A stretch of 63,209 nt of DNA from contig JACCWM010000009.1 of assembly GCA_013697635.1 (NCBI GenBank), positions 1-63,209 on the forward strand. Direction: 5' to 3'. Made by a program: the position numbers and the translations under genes. Shown in pieces: positions 1 through 7,596 of the stretch (the stretch's first letter is position 1; each line of letters opens with the position of its first letter). The notes under the pieces were generated by a model, which did not search any database, was not told where the DNA came from, and saw nothing but the letters and a program-made list of their open reading frames with translations. The DNA comes from Lujinxingiaceae bacterium. GTDB lineage: Bacteria > Myxococcota_A > Bradymonadia > Bradymonadales > Bradymonadaceae.

Positions 1-26
1 CGCTCAGGGAGCGGCCCCGCTTTTTT
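1..26 (+). terminator. Right part of a rho-independent terminator cut by the window edge
   Basis: The first bases form a GC-rich arm (GAGCGGCCCCGC) followed directly by TTTTTT. The matching left arm would lie before base 1. This suggests that a plus-strand gene ends just upstream of the window. Confidence 0.45.
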
Positions 27-505
27 GTGCGTGCGCGCTGAGTAAAAAATGATCATTATTTTTATTAAAGTCATTTTTCTTGGTAAATGGTGGGGGCTGT
101 TTAACTTTCATATCACGGACGCCTGGAGCGCCACTGAGCATTTAATGGATTCAAGCTCTGCGTCGAATGGATGAATTTCATACCTCCGGAGGCACGATCT
201 CAGGCCCGAGCATTCCTCTTCGCATGGACGCTGAGGGAAGCGGGCAGGGATCGGCAAATGTTGCAGGATTTTTCGGTAAGAAAGTTATGACCAGCGAGCA
301 GTCCTGACGTGGCGACCCTCATTTGTTGGAGCGCCGCCACACGTGTCAGGTCTCTTGGTTCCTCAACCATCATGGCAAGCTTGCCTGAGAAGGCAGTTGC
401 GAGAGCTCTCCCTGATGGCTGCGCTCCCAAAGAGCGCATCGGACTTGAGGTGACCCGTCGAATGGACTTGCCCAGGCAACTGGAAGTCTCTCAGGAGGTA
501 AAAGA
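27..505. other. Intergenic region upstream of the first lipoprotein gene
   Basis: About 480 bases hold no convincing gene. Bases 40-115 are distinctly AT-rich compared with the rest of the window and probably carry promoter elements for the following lipoprotein. The only strong signal is the AGGAGG ribosome binding site at 492-497. The short open frames on both strands here lack ribosome binding sites and recognisable protein features. Confidence 0.5.
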
Positions 506-1846
506 ATGAAGATCCAAATTGGAATAGCTCTGCTTGTTTCAGGGCTCCTCGTCACCGCCGGTTGTGGCATGAATTCGACCGACGGCGGCGACAATCCCAG
601 CACCGAGACCCAACGAACTGGCCTCGCGCTGACCGTCGATCTCAATGGCACGACGGAAATCTCCGCAATGCGTTTTTATGTCGAAACTTGCGACGGCGAG
701 GAGGTTCTCACCGAGGAGCGCGCCCTCGAGGAGATGAACTTTCCAAACGGCGTGCCTGATTTCATCAATCAGGCCCTGACCGACGATTCCGCCTACGCCT
801 TCGCCGACCATTTTATGGTGCTCGATGCGGGCTGCTACAATGCCGAGATAACGCCACTCGATGCCGACGGTGAACCTTCCGAGGTGTGCAGTCCGGCGCG
901 CGGCAACAACTTGCAAGTGAGCGAGGGTGAGACCACCGAGGTCATCCTGGTCAGCCAGTGTGGCAACGAGGGTGCGGGCGCGATGGACGTGCTCGGTCTC
1001 TTCAACCACGCCCCTCGCTTTACCATGCTCGAGTATGATCCATCGAAGTTCTTGATGTGTCAGGCGGTCACCATCTGCGCGACGGCCAGCGACGGTGATG
1101 GCAATAGGCTCGAATTCGAGTGGAATCAGGTCTCCGGTCCTGAGCTTGCCGCGGGTCCGACCGTCACCGACACCAGCGTCGATGGCGCGGAGGCCACCGA
1201 GTGCGTCAGTATTACCCCCGATACCACCGGAAGCTATGGCTTCGAGGTCACCGTCTTTGACCAGGTCACCGGTGAGAACGGGGACGCGATGCGCATCGAG
1301 ACCTTCTTTGGCGATAACGGCCAAGACGATCTGCAATCGCGTGCAACGCTGGCCTTTCCTCTCTATGTCAACTGCCCTGACGGGATTGAACCTGAGGACG
1401 TCGGCGGTATCATCGACGAGGACGTTCACACCAAGGGTCCCGAAGAGGTCGGCGGCATCATCGACGAGGACGCCCACACCAAGGGTCCCGAAGAGGTCGG
1501 CGGCATCATCGACGAGGACGCCTACACCAAGGGTCCCGAAGAGGTCGGCGGCATCATCGACAATGGCCACTACAAGAAAAACTACAAGAAACATCACTCC
1601 AAGAACGGCCCCGAGGAGGTCGGCGGTGTCATCGACGACGACCACAAGAAGGGCCCCGAGGAGGTCGGCGGGATCATCGACGACCACAAGAAGGGCCCCG
1701 AGGAGGTCGGCGGTGTCATCGACGAAGACCACAAGAAGGGCCCCGAGGAGGTCGGCGGTATCATCGACGAAGACCACAAGAAGGGTCCCGAGGAGGTCGG
1801 CGGCATCATCGACGACCACAAAAAGGACGACAACGACGATGACTGA
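506..1846 (+). CDS. Cys-rich lipoprotein with C-terminal GPEEVGGIID repeats
   Basis: Predicted secreted lipoprotein of 446 aa; function unknown. The start is fixed by AGGAGG eight bases upstream. A signal peptide ends in the lipobox VTAGC (about residues 17-21), so the mature protein should be lipid-anchored. Residues about 45-290 match the next two proteins: a first domain with TCDG, AGCY and SQC motifs, then a PKD/Ig-like segment (SDGDGNRLEFEW). Residues 295-446 are nine copies of a 14-25 residue unit, GPEEVGGIIDEDHKK and variants, very rich in acidic residues, His and Lys, ending in an Asp run. The other two family members lack these repeats. It is the first of three tandem paralogues and has its own terminator downstream. 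The repeat tail could be a surface spacer or bind cations; that is inference. Confidence 0.85.
   Translation: MKIQIGIALLVSGLLVTAGCGMNSTDGGDNPSTETQRTGLALTVDLNGTTEISAMRFYVETCDGEEVLTEERALEEMNFPNGVPDFINQALTDDSAYAFADHFMVLDAGCYNAEITPLDADGEPSEVCSPARGNNLQVSEGETTEVILVSQCGNEGAGAMDVLGLFNHAPRFTMLEYDPSKFLMCQAVTICATASDGDGNRLEFEWNQVSGPELAAGPTVTDTSVDGAEATECVSITPDTTGSYGFEVTVFDQVTGENGDAMRIETFFGDNGQDDLQSRATLAFPLYVNCPDGIEPEDVGGIIDEDVHTKGPEEVGGIIDEDAHTKGPEEVGGIIDEDAYTKGPEEVGGIIDNGHYKKNYKKHHSKNGPEEVGGVIDDDHKKGPEEVGGIIDDHKKGPEEVGGVIDEDHKKGPEEVGGIIDEDHKKGPEEVGGIIDDHKKDDNDDD
1388..1836 (+). repeat. Nine in-frame tandem repeats coding for GPEEVGGIID units
   Basis: Tandem 42-48 base units inside the lipoprotein gene encode EPEDVGGIID and GPEEVGGIID or GPEEVGGVID. 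The fourth unit has an extended HYKKNYKKHHSKN linker. The first three copies share the DE-D-[VA]-[HY]-TK linker and the last five share an HKK linker, so the array looks like two expansion phases. Confidence 0.9.
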
Positions 1847-1916
1847 CCGCCGTCTTTGACGGCGTGCCGCGGGCCTCTCGGGGCCTGCGCCCTGCTCAAA
1901 AGTACGTTGTCCGATC

Positions 1917-1957
1917 GGGAGGCCGCCGTCGCACGTTGATGGCGGCCTCCCTTTTTT
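1917..1957 (+). terminator. Rho-independent terminator
   Basis: A perfect 11-base stem (GGGAGGCCGCC paired with GGCGGCCTCCC), a 13-base loop and a TTTTTT tract. It ends transcription of the repeat lipoprotein gene. Confidence 0.9.
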
Positions 1958-2192
1958 AATTATATCACTAAGCTCATATCTGCTATTTTTTATCTTTTGG
2001 ACATTGATCTGAGTTGTGCGCTGTTTAGATTCCTCTTCAATCAGGACTTATCTCACGCATGAACGGGTCGCGGAACATCGGCTCGTGTCACTGAAAAGCC
2101 GCGCTCGACGCGCCGGCTTTTGAACGTGTCGTGGTGGGTGCTGAATAACCGTTAGTTTGTAACAAAACCTAATGTTTTTTTGGAGGCTTACA
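1958..2192. other. Intergenic region with the promoter area of the second lipoprotein
   Basis: AT-rich just after the terminator (1955-2035) and again near 2150-2180. I see no gene. A GGAGG ribosome binding site at 2182-2186 precedes the next start. Confidence 0.5.
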
Positions 2193-3269
2193 ATGAATAC
2201 GCGATTTGGCTTGCCACTGCTTGCTACGGGAATGTTGGCCCTGGCTGCCTGTGGTTTTCAACCCACCGACACCGATTCGCCGCCAGCAATCGAGGAGAGT
2301 CGACAGTCAACCGGTATGGCGTTGACGATGGACATTCATGGCGATACCGACGTAGCTGGCTTTCGCTTCCGCATCAAGACATGTGACGGCAAGCTGGTGG
2401 TCGACAAGACCAAGGATCTCGAAGATTTGCAGCTTCCGGGCATGATCCCCGAGTTTGTCGATCGGCCCTTTGATGCGAACTCGAGCCACCTCTTCTCGGA
2501 TTATTTCATGGTGCTGGCTGCAGGCTGCTACGACGTTTTCGTGCAGCCGGTCACACACAAGGGCTCGAACTCCGAGGATTGCAGTGCGGCGATGGCCAAG
2601 AATGTGCATGTCTATGACGGCGTGACGACCGAGATCATGCTGATCAGCCAGTGCAAGGGCCCAGAGCGCGGCGCGCTGGATACGATCGCCGCGCTCAACC
2701 ATCCGCCCGTGATCAAGTCGCTCGTGCACGATCCCTCGAAGTTCGTCTTCGAGTGCGAGAAGACCAAGATCTGTGTGACGGCCAGCGATCCGAACAACGA
2801 TCCGCTGCAGTTTGTCTGGAAAAAGATCGGCAATACCCACAACTTGCACAGCGGCCCGACGGTGATCGAGCGCCACGAGCAGGGCGGACAGGTCACCGAA
2901 TGTATGCGTGTGGTTCCGCTGTGGCCGGACAACTACGAGTTCAAGGTCACCGTCTACGACATGTTTCGCAACGAGGCCGGTCAACTCGAGCGCGCCGAGA
3001 ATTTCACGGGCAAGGACTCCCACGCCTCGCTGGTCTTTCCTTTGTACACCAACTGGGACGTCGAGCTTCAATGCTACGATGCCAAGACCAAGAGCTACCA
3101 CCACTTTCCTGGTGTGCGCGAAATCGATCGCGCACCAGGCTGCTATCCGATCTGGCCGTCGCAGTTTTATTGCTCGGATTACTACTGGGATGACACGGCT
3201 ACGAGCTGCCCGGGCGGCGAGTTCAAGCCCGAGACGATCTATCCGTCATGTGAACTTTTGAACCGCTGA
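2193..3269 (+). CDS. Cys-rich lipoprotein, second member of the tandem family
   Basis: Predicted lipoprotein of 358 aa, function unknown. The start at 2193 is chosen over an in-frame ATG 21 bases upstream because TGGAGG sits at the right distance and the signal peptide begins there; the lipobox is ALAAC. The body follows the plan of the previous protein: GMALTMDIHGDTDVAGFRF, an AGCYDV motif, SQCKG, ALDTIAALNHPP, then a PKD/Ig-like segment (SDPNNDPLQFVW) and TECMRV. Instead of the GPEEVGG repeats, the C-terminal 70 residues form a different Cys-rich tail with five cysteines (QCYD, GCYP, YCSD, SCPG, SCEL). A strong terminator follows, so it is probably its own transcription unit. Confidence 0.82.
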   Translation: MNTRFGLPLLATGMLALAACGFQPTDTDSPPAIEESRQSTGMALTMDIHGDTDVAGFRFRIKTCDGKLVVDKTKDLEDLQLPGMIPEFVDRPFDANSSHLFSDYFMVLAAGCYDVFVQPVTHKGSNSEDCSAAMAKNVHVYDGVTTEIMLISQCKGPERGALDTIAALNHPPVIKSLVHDPSKFVFECEKTKICVTASDPNNDPLQFVWKKIGNTHNLHSGPTVIERHEQGGQVTECMRVVPLWPDNYEFKVTVYDMFRNEAGQLERAENFTGKDSHASLVFPLYTNWDVELQCYDAKTKSYHHFPGVREIDRAPGCYPIWPSQFYCSDYYWDDTATSCPGGEFKPETIYPSCELLNR

Positions 3270-3290
3270 TCGCTGCTTGCCCAGCGGCGA

Positions 3291-3325
3291 AGGCCGCGTC
3301 CAGGGATTGTCCCTGGACGCGGCCT
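3291..3325 (+). terminator. Strong hairpin between the second and third lipoprotein genes
   Basis: A 16-base perfect stem starts AGGCCGCGTCC, with a TTG loop, followed by CTTTA. The T tract is short, but the stem is unusually stable. It lies 20 bases after the stop of the second lipoprotein and 35 bases before the start of the third. Confidence 0.75.
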
Positions 3326-3359
3326 CTTTATGAGGTTTGAGAGAGCCTGGAGGCGCACG

Positions 3360-4229
3360 ATGAAGGCCCCTGCAGCCACGGTGATTGTGCTGACCATCTT
3401 GGCGATCATCAGTGCCTGCGCAGGAGCGCCCACCGATGAAGCCGGACCTGCCACGATCGGCTCGAGTGGCCTCGGTTTGACCATCGAGCTGCCAGGCGAC
3501 ACCGATGTGCGCGGCTTTCAACTCGCGCTCGAAAGCTGTCACGCCAGCTCGGTGGTCAGCGCTGACGAGGCGCTCGCTGTTTTACTCAAACCATCGATCA
3601 TCGCCGATCGCCTGGACTCACCCTTTGATACCCATGTGGCGCATCACTTTGCCGACCGCTTCGTCGCGCTCGAGGCCGGCTGCTACAATGTCTTTGCACA
3701 GCCTGTCGACATGGCCGGCCAGCCCTCGTCGGACTGCGCATCAGCGAGCGCTCATGGCATCGAAGTGCACCACGGCCTGAGCAGTGAAATCCAGTTGATC
3801 AGCCGCTGCAAGGGCAAAGCGCGCACGGCACTCGACGCCGTCGCCGCGATCAATCACTCACCGCTGATCGTATCGCTCGTCGTCCACAAGTTCGATCCGG
3901 CCTGCAGCAAGGTCGAAGTCTGCGCCTCGGCCACCGATGCCAACCTCGATCCACTCGAGTTTGATTGGGGCCAGAACGCCGGACCGGCGATCGCCGATGA
4001 TTTCGCCATCGTGCGCTCGTTTCGCGACGATGATCCAAGCTCGCGAGCTTACACCGAGTGTGTCACCTTCACCGTGGGCAGCGCTGACGACTACCAATTC
4101 ACCGTGGCCGTGCATGATCTGATGGACCAACGCGATGGTCAGACCGTGCGCATCCCCGGCTCCGAGGCCCGCGCGATCTTCGCGGTCAGCGCCGCGGCCA
4201 TGACTTCGAGCAACTGCCCAGCCGACTAG
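3360..4229 (+). CDS. Cys-rich lipoprotein, third member of the tandem family
   Basis: Predicted lipoprotein of 289 aa, function unknown. The ATG at 3360 is preferred to one 30 bases upstream because TGGAGG lies at 3348-3353 and the signal peptide ([11 protein letters not shown]) starts there; the lipobox is IISAC. It is the minimal family member: the shared N-terminal domain ([42 protein letters not shown]) and the PKD/Ig-like segment ([19 protein letters not shown]), with no C-terminal extension. The conserved cysteines line up with those of the other two, suggesting a disulfide-stabilised periplasmic or surface fold. It probably shares no operon with the radical SAM gene, because a long inverted repeat separates them. 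Confidence 0.8.
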   Translation: MKAPAATVIVLTILAIISACAGAPTDEAGPATIGSSGLGLTIELPGDTDVRGFQLALESCHASSVVSADEALAVLLKPSIIADRLDSPFDTHVAHHFADRFVALEAGCYNVFAQPVDMAGQPSSDCASASAHGIEVHHGLSSEIQLISRCKGKARTALDAVAAINHSPLIVSLVVHKFDPACSKVEVCASATDANLDPLEFDWGQNAGPAIADDFAIVRSFRDDDPSSRAYTECVTFTVGSADDYQFTVAVHDLMDQRDGQTVRIPGSEARAIFAVSAAAMTSSNCPAD

Positions 4230-4230
4230 A

Positions 4231-4312
4231 AACCTTGTGCAATCTTCAATGGCACGTGATAACAACCGCTTCTTTTCGCGGAAGAATCACGCACGAAGAA
4301 TTGTACAAGGTT
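4231..4312 (+). promoter_or_regulatory. Long imperfect inverted repeat overlapping the radical SAM ribosome binding site
   Basis: AACCTTGTGCAAT at 4231-4243 can pair with ATTGTACAAGGTT at 4300-4312, with one mismatch, and the arms continue inward (CTTC with GAAG, CACGTGA with TCACG-type sequence). Inside lies a second stem, CCGC with GCGG. The right arm contains the ACAAGG likely used as ribosome binding site for the ATG at 4315, so an RNA stem could hide it. It could instead be a terminator or a mobile palindrome. Confidence 0.45.
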
Positions 4313-4314
4313 CC

Positions 4315-5865
4315 ATGGCAGACATCGTCCTCACCACATTGAACGCGCGCTTTGCTCATGCATCCTTTGGGCTTCGCTATCTTTTTGCAAACCTCAAAGG
4401 CCTTCAAGCGCGCGCCCAGATCGCCGAGTTCACCACGGCCGACCGTCCGGTCGACATCGTCGAGCAGATCTTGCGCCTCGAGCCTCGCATCGTAGGTATT
4501 GGCGTCTATATCTGGAATGTCGATCAATCGCGCGAGCTCGTCGGACTGCTCAAGCGCATTCAACCGGAGCTCATCGTCATTCTCGGGGGGCCAGAGGTCA
4601 GCTTCGAGATCGACGAGCAGGAGATCTGCGCGCTGGCCGACTACGTGATCACCGGGGAGGCGGACCTGACCTTCGCCGAAATCTGCAGCGATTTGCTCGA
4701 GGGCACCAAGCCGGTCGCCAAAGTGATCGCGGCAAGGTTGCCGGCGGCTGAGGAGCTCGTGCTTCCCTATACGCTCTATGATGCGATGGACGTGGCTCAC
4801 CGCGTCATCTACGTCGAAGCATCGCGCGGTTGCCCGTTTCGCTGCGAGTTTTGTCTGTCTTCGCTTGCCAAGGGCGTTCGCAAGTTTGCACTTGAGCCTT
4901 TCTTGAACGAGCTCGACGCGCTTTTTTTGCGTGGCGTGCGCCACTTCAAGTTCGTCGATCGCACCTTCAACCTCGACGCGAGCATGAGCACCGCGATCCT
5001 GCGGTTCTTTTTGGCTCGCTACGTGCCCGAATTGTTCGTGCACTTCGAGATGGTCCCCGATCGTCTGCCCGACGAGCTGCGCGAGGTCATCGCCAAGTTT
5101 GCCCCCGGCGCGCTGCAGTTCGAGGTCGGAATCCAGACCTTCAACGAGGATGTCGCTCGCCTGATCAGCCGTCGCCAGGACTATGGCAAGCTCGCCGACA
5201 ATTTTCGCTTCCTGCGTGAGCACACCGGGGTTCATCTGCACGCCGATTTGATCGCGGGTCTGCCCGGCGAGGATCTGGTGAGCTTTGCCACGGGCTTTGA
5301 TCGTCTGGTGGCGCTCGCCCCTCAGGAGATTCAGGTTGGCATTCTAAAGCGCCTTCGCGGCACGCCCATCGTGCGCCATGACGAGGCATGGGAGATGGTC
5401 TACAGCCCCTTTGCGCCCTATGAGATTTTGCGAACCAAGCTCATCGATTTTGATACGATGCAGCGCATTCGCCGCTTCGCGCGCTATTGGGACATGGTCG
5501 CCAACAGCGGCAACTTCTCTGCGACGACTCCGCTGATCTGGGGGGAGAATTCACCGTTTTTTGGCTTTCTTGCCTGGAGTGATTGGTTGTTTGCCAAAAC
5601 GGCCAAGACCCACGCGATCGCGCTCAAGCGACTGGTCGAGTTTCTCTTCGAGTACTTGACCGAGCAGCGCGGCCTGGCCGCCGATGAGGTCGCCCTGGTC
5701 CTGCTCACCGACTATCAGCAAGGTGGGCTTCGAAAGGACGTGCCGCCTTTTTTGCTCCCGTATCTGCCCGAGGGTATTGAGCGCCTGAGTCAGCAAACGA
5801 GCCGAGGCTTGCCCGCGCGCCAGGCGCGCCACCTGGCAGCCAGTCGCGCCGAGCAGGGCCCGTAG
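4315..5865 (+). CDS. B12-binding-domain radical SAM protein (DUF4080-like)
   Basis: A 516-aa protein built as an N-terminal B12-binding Rossmann domain ([40 protein letters not shown]), then a radical SAM core with the cluster motif C173-x3-C177-x2-C180 ([10 protein letters not shown]), and a C-terminal region typical of the DUF4080 family. Such proteins bind a 4Fe-4S cluster and S-adenosylmethionine to start radical chemistry; their substrates are mostly unknown. Family members usually have about this length. The start at 4315 is chosen because the B12-type strand begins straight after it; 26 extra upstream residues would be basic and unconserved-looking. The gene ends convergently eight bases from the next one. 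Family confident, substrate unknown. Confidence 0.85.
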   Translation: MADIVLTTLNARFAHASFGLRYLFANLKGLQARAQIAEFTTADRPVDIVEQILRLEPRIVGIGVYIWNVDQSRELVGLLKRIQPELIVILGGPEVSFEIDEQEICALADYVITGEADLTFAEICSDLLEGTKPVAKVIAARLPAAEELVLPYTLYDAMDVAHRVIYVEASRGCPFRCEFCLSSLAKGVRKFALEPFLNELDALFLRGVRHFKFVDRTFNLDASMSTAILRFFLARYVPELFVHFEMVPDRLPDELREVIAKFAPGALQFEVGIQTFNEDVARLISRRQDYGKLADNFRFLREHTGVHLHADLIAGLPGEDLVSFATGFDRLVALAPQEIQVGILKRLRGTPIVRHDEAWEMVYSPFAPYEILRTKLIDFDTMQRIRRFARYWDMVANSGNFSATTPLIWGENSPFFGFLAWSDWLFAKTAKTHAIALKRLVEFLFEYLTEQRGLAADEVALVLLTDYQQGGLRKDVPPFLLPYLPEGIERLSQQTSRGLPARQARHLAASRAEQGP

Positions 5866-5873
5866 GTTTTTTC

Positions 5874-6182
5874 TTATATCGAGGAGGATTTGCGCACGAG
5901 CGGAAGCATGACGACGTTGGAGTCGGCTTCTGTGCGCGGATTGTGGGCGATTCGCGCATCGCGCGCATCGACGTCCATCATGTTGAGAGCCTCGCGCAAC
6001 TGGCCGATCTGGCCGGCCGCCAGGCGGATGCGCCGATGGGTTTGCCAGCCAAGATCACCGGCGTGACGCTCGAGGCGGATCTCGAGCGTTGGAGTTTGTC
6101 CGGGTTGTGCGACCTGAACAACTTCGACGCGCGTCATGGCATCATCGCCGACCAGGCTTGCGAGAAACTTTTCGATATCCAT
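5874..6182 (-). CDS. Small hypothetical protein downstream of Fur-box-like sites
   Basis: A 102-aa soluble protein of no family I recognise. It begins MDIEKFLASLVGD, has an alternating beta-type middle (TRVEVVQVAQPGQ, TLEIRLERHAG) and a helix (AAGQIGQLREALNMMDV), and ends in a Ser-rich tip. No signal peptide or membrane segment. The ATG at 6182 is preferred to a GTG 33 bases upstream, although neither has a good ribosome binding site. Two 19-base sequences resembling the Fur consensus lie 48-102 bases upstream, and a ferritin-like gene is its upstream neighbour, so iron regulation is possible. Coding status is supported mainly by position between the radical SAM and ferritin-like genes and by those sites. 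Confidence 0.55.
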   Translation of the reverse strand: MDIEKFLASLVGDDAMTRVEVVQVAQPGQTPTLEIRLERHAGDLGWQTHRRIRLAAGQIGQLREALNMMDVDARDARIAHNPRTEADSNVVMLPLVRKSSSI

Positions 6183-6229
6183 GCAGTGTGATCCGGGAAG
6201 AGAGATAGGCACCACGAATACTTACACTG

Positions 6230-6248
6230 GATATTGATACTTAATTTC
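6230..6248 (-). promoter_or_regulatory. Fur-box-like site, weaker copy
   Basis: On the plus strand, GATATTGATACTTAATTTC agrees with the 19-base Fur consensus at 14 of 19 positions by my count. It lies 36 bases from the second site with the same GGATATTGATA start. Both sit in the promoter region of the 102-aa gene. Confidence 0.35.
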
Positions 6249-6265
6249 AAAATGCCGGTCAAGGG

Positions 6266-6284
6266 GATATTGATATCTATTATC
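6266..6284 (-). promoter_or_regulatory. Fur-box-like site, stronger copy
   Basis: On the plus strand, GATATTGATATCTATTATC agrees with the classic Fur consensus at 15 of 19 positions by my count and is partly palindromic. It lies in a markedly AT-rich stretch upstream of the 102-aa gene and downstream of the ferritin-like gene. Confidence 0.45.
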
Positions 6285-6318
6285 AGTTGGCTCCCGAATG
6301 GGAGCGCGGGGCAGGATC

Positions 6319-6345
6319 GCCCCCGTCGCCTGGGGCAACGGGGGC
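6319..6345 (-). terminator. Hairpin after the ferritin-like gene
   Basis: An 8-base perfect stem (GCCCCCGT paired with ACGGGGGC) around an 11-base loop, six bases past the stop codon of the ferritin-like gene. There is no T tract on the minus strand, so it may protect the mRNA end or act as a weak terminator. Confidence 0.5.
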
Positions 6346-6351
6346 TCTGAT

Positions 6352-6816
6352 TTAGCTGGTTTTCTTCTGGCTCTTCTTGAGGTCCTTGGCCCCGAACTTC
6401 ACCTTGCTGGTGAGCTTTCGCAGGTTGTCGACATGCTCTTGCTCCTCGGCAATGTGCTCCTCGATCCAAAAGAGGGTGCCCGGGTTGGCCGCACCGGCCA
6501 CCTCGTGGGCGGCCTCCCAGGCAGCGAGGGCGTCTTCTTCGAGGGCGAGGGCCGCCTCGAGCATTCCGTCGATGTCGGCGGCCTGGCGAATGAGCGCGGG
6601 CTCAACGGTGGGCACGCCGCCAAGCACGGCGATTTTCTCTCCGATCACCTCGGCATGATCGCGCGCCTCCTCACTGCCCTCATGAAAGAAGCTGTGGAAG
6701 GTCTCACGCTCATGGCCGGTGAGCATGACGGCGTGTTGCATGTACTGAATGATGCCGGCCAGCTCCCAGGCCATCGCTGTGTTCAACCGCTTGATCAACT
6801 CGTCTTTGCTGCTCAT
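6352..6816 (-). CDS. Ferritin-like (bacterioferritin-type) protein
   Basis: A 154-aa four-helix ferritin-like protein, probably an iron-binding or iron-oxidising diiron protein in the cytoplasm. Diiron-ligand patterns are visible: WELAGIIQY in helix 1, EEARDHAEVI (E-x-x-H) in helix 2, LEEDALAAWEAA in helix 3, and EEHIAEEQEH (E-x-x-H) in helix 4. Its length is close to bacterioferritin (about 155-160 aa). The C-terminus is lysine-rich (KDLKKSQKKTS). The start at 6816 is chosen over one 24 bases upstream because AGGAG lies 12 bases before it. It is transcribed divergently from another ferritin-like gene. It could be a Dps or generic DUF2202-type relative instead of a true haem-binding bacterioferritin. 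Confidence 0.82.
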   Translation of the reverse strand: MSSKDELIKRLNTAMAWELAGIIQYMQHAVMLTGHERETFHSFFHEGSEEARDHAEVIGEKIAVLGGVPTVEPALIRQAADIDGMLEAALALEEDALAAWEAAHEVAGAANPGTLFWIEEHIAEEQEHVDNLRKLTSKVKFGAKDLKKSQKKTS

Positions 6817-6954
6817 ATCCACGCTCCTGTGCGTTACCAATTAAGAGAAAAATCAGGACTGCCTGCCAGATCTACGTTGGAATCTATAGAAACGCGACCG
6901 CAGTCGTCAATGTTTCGTTCAAAAGGGCTTCGCCCAGGGCGCGGTCGATCGTGA

Positions 6955-6973
6955 TGGCTTGACAATCAAGCCA
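6955..6973. promoter_or_regulatory. Perfect inverted repeat between divergent ferritin-like genes
   Basis: TGGCTTG-ACAAT-CAAGCCA is a perfect 7-base dyad in the 281-base gap between the two divergent genes. It is a plausible operator for a dimeric regulator acting on either promoter. No known consensus was recognised. Confidence 0.35.
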
Positions 6974-7097
6974 GGGGAGCAGTTTTGTCGCAATGCGCGC
7001 GGGAGTGGCGTTGAAAAGCTCATGTTTTTCAGGCGCTTGCGACGCGCTTGTTTTGCGCGCGTATCGTTTACGAACATCCATCACGAGGAGGCCTGTC

Positions 7098-7595
7098 ATG
7101 GCTCATACCGGAAAAAAAGAATTATTGATCGACTGGCTGCGCGATGCCTATGCGATCGAGTTGGCGTTGACCCAGATCCTCGACAATCAGGCAAAGCGCG
7201 CCGAGCCTTTTGCCCACGTGCAGTCACGGCTTCGTGGCCATCTCGAGGAGACGCGCCGCCACGCCGACACGGTCAAAGCCTGCATCGAGCGCAATGGCGG
7301 CAATGTCTCACGGCTAAAATCAGGTTTTGCGCGAATTTTCGGCGAGGTGCAGTCGCAATCGCTGGGAAGCTCGGTGGAGCATGTGATCAAGGATGCCACG
7401 ATGAGCGCGGCGGCCGAGCAATACGAGATTGCGACCTACCGCGTGATCATTCGCCTGGCCGAGGAGGTAGGCGATCTCAAGACCAAGCAGGCCTGCGAGG
7501 AGATCCTTCGCGACGAGGAGGCGATGGCCAAGTGGATCGATGCCGAACTCGAAGGCCTGGTGCGAAAGACCGTCGAGCAGGCCGGGCTGCAGTAG
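7098..7595 (+). CDS. YciE/YciF-type ferritin-like protein (DUF892)
   Basis: A 165-aa protein of the DUF892 ferritin-like family, linked in enterobacteria to stress responses; the exact biochemical role is unsettled. The family start is clear: KKELLIDWLRDAYAIELAL, then ILDNQAKRAEPFAHVQSRLRGHLEETRRHADTV shortened to the typical E-x6-H ligand pattern, VKACIERNGGN, and a late EEAMAKWIDAEL helix. The start at 7098 has GAGGAGG seven bases upstream, whereas the open frame continues 105 bases further without conserved character. It is divergent from the bacterioferritin-like gene and ends one base from the convergent RCC1-like gene. Confidence 0.85.
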   Translation: MAHTGKKELLIDWLRDAYAIELALTQILDNQAKRAEPFAHVQSRLRGHLEETRRHADTVKACIERNGGNVSRLKSGFARIFGEVQSQSLGSSVEHVIKDATMSAAAEQYEIATYRVIIRLAEEVGDLKTKQACEEILRDEEAMAKWIDAELEGLVRKTVEQAGLQ

Positions 7596-7596
7596 T

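Noticed and set aside
40-75. Fur-box-like AT-rich sequence near the window start
   Set aside because: ATGATCATTATT resembles part of the consensus but would need a gap to fit, so it was not called.
1387-1840. Direct repeats that could look like a CRISPR array
   Set aside because: The units are in frame inside a lipoprotein gene, have no unique spacers, and encode a repeated peptide.
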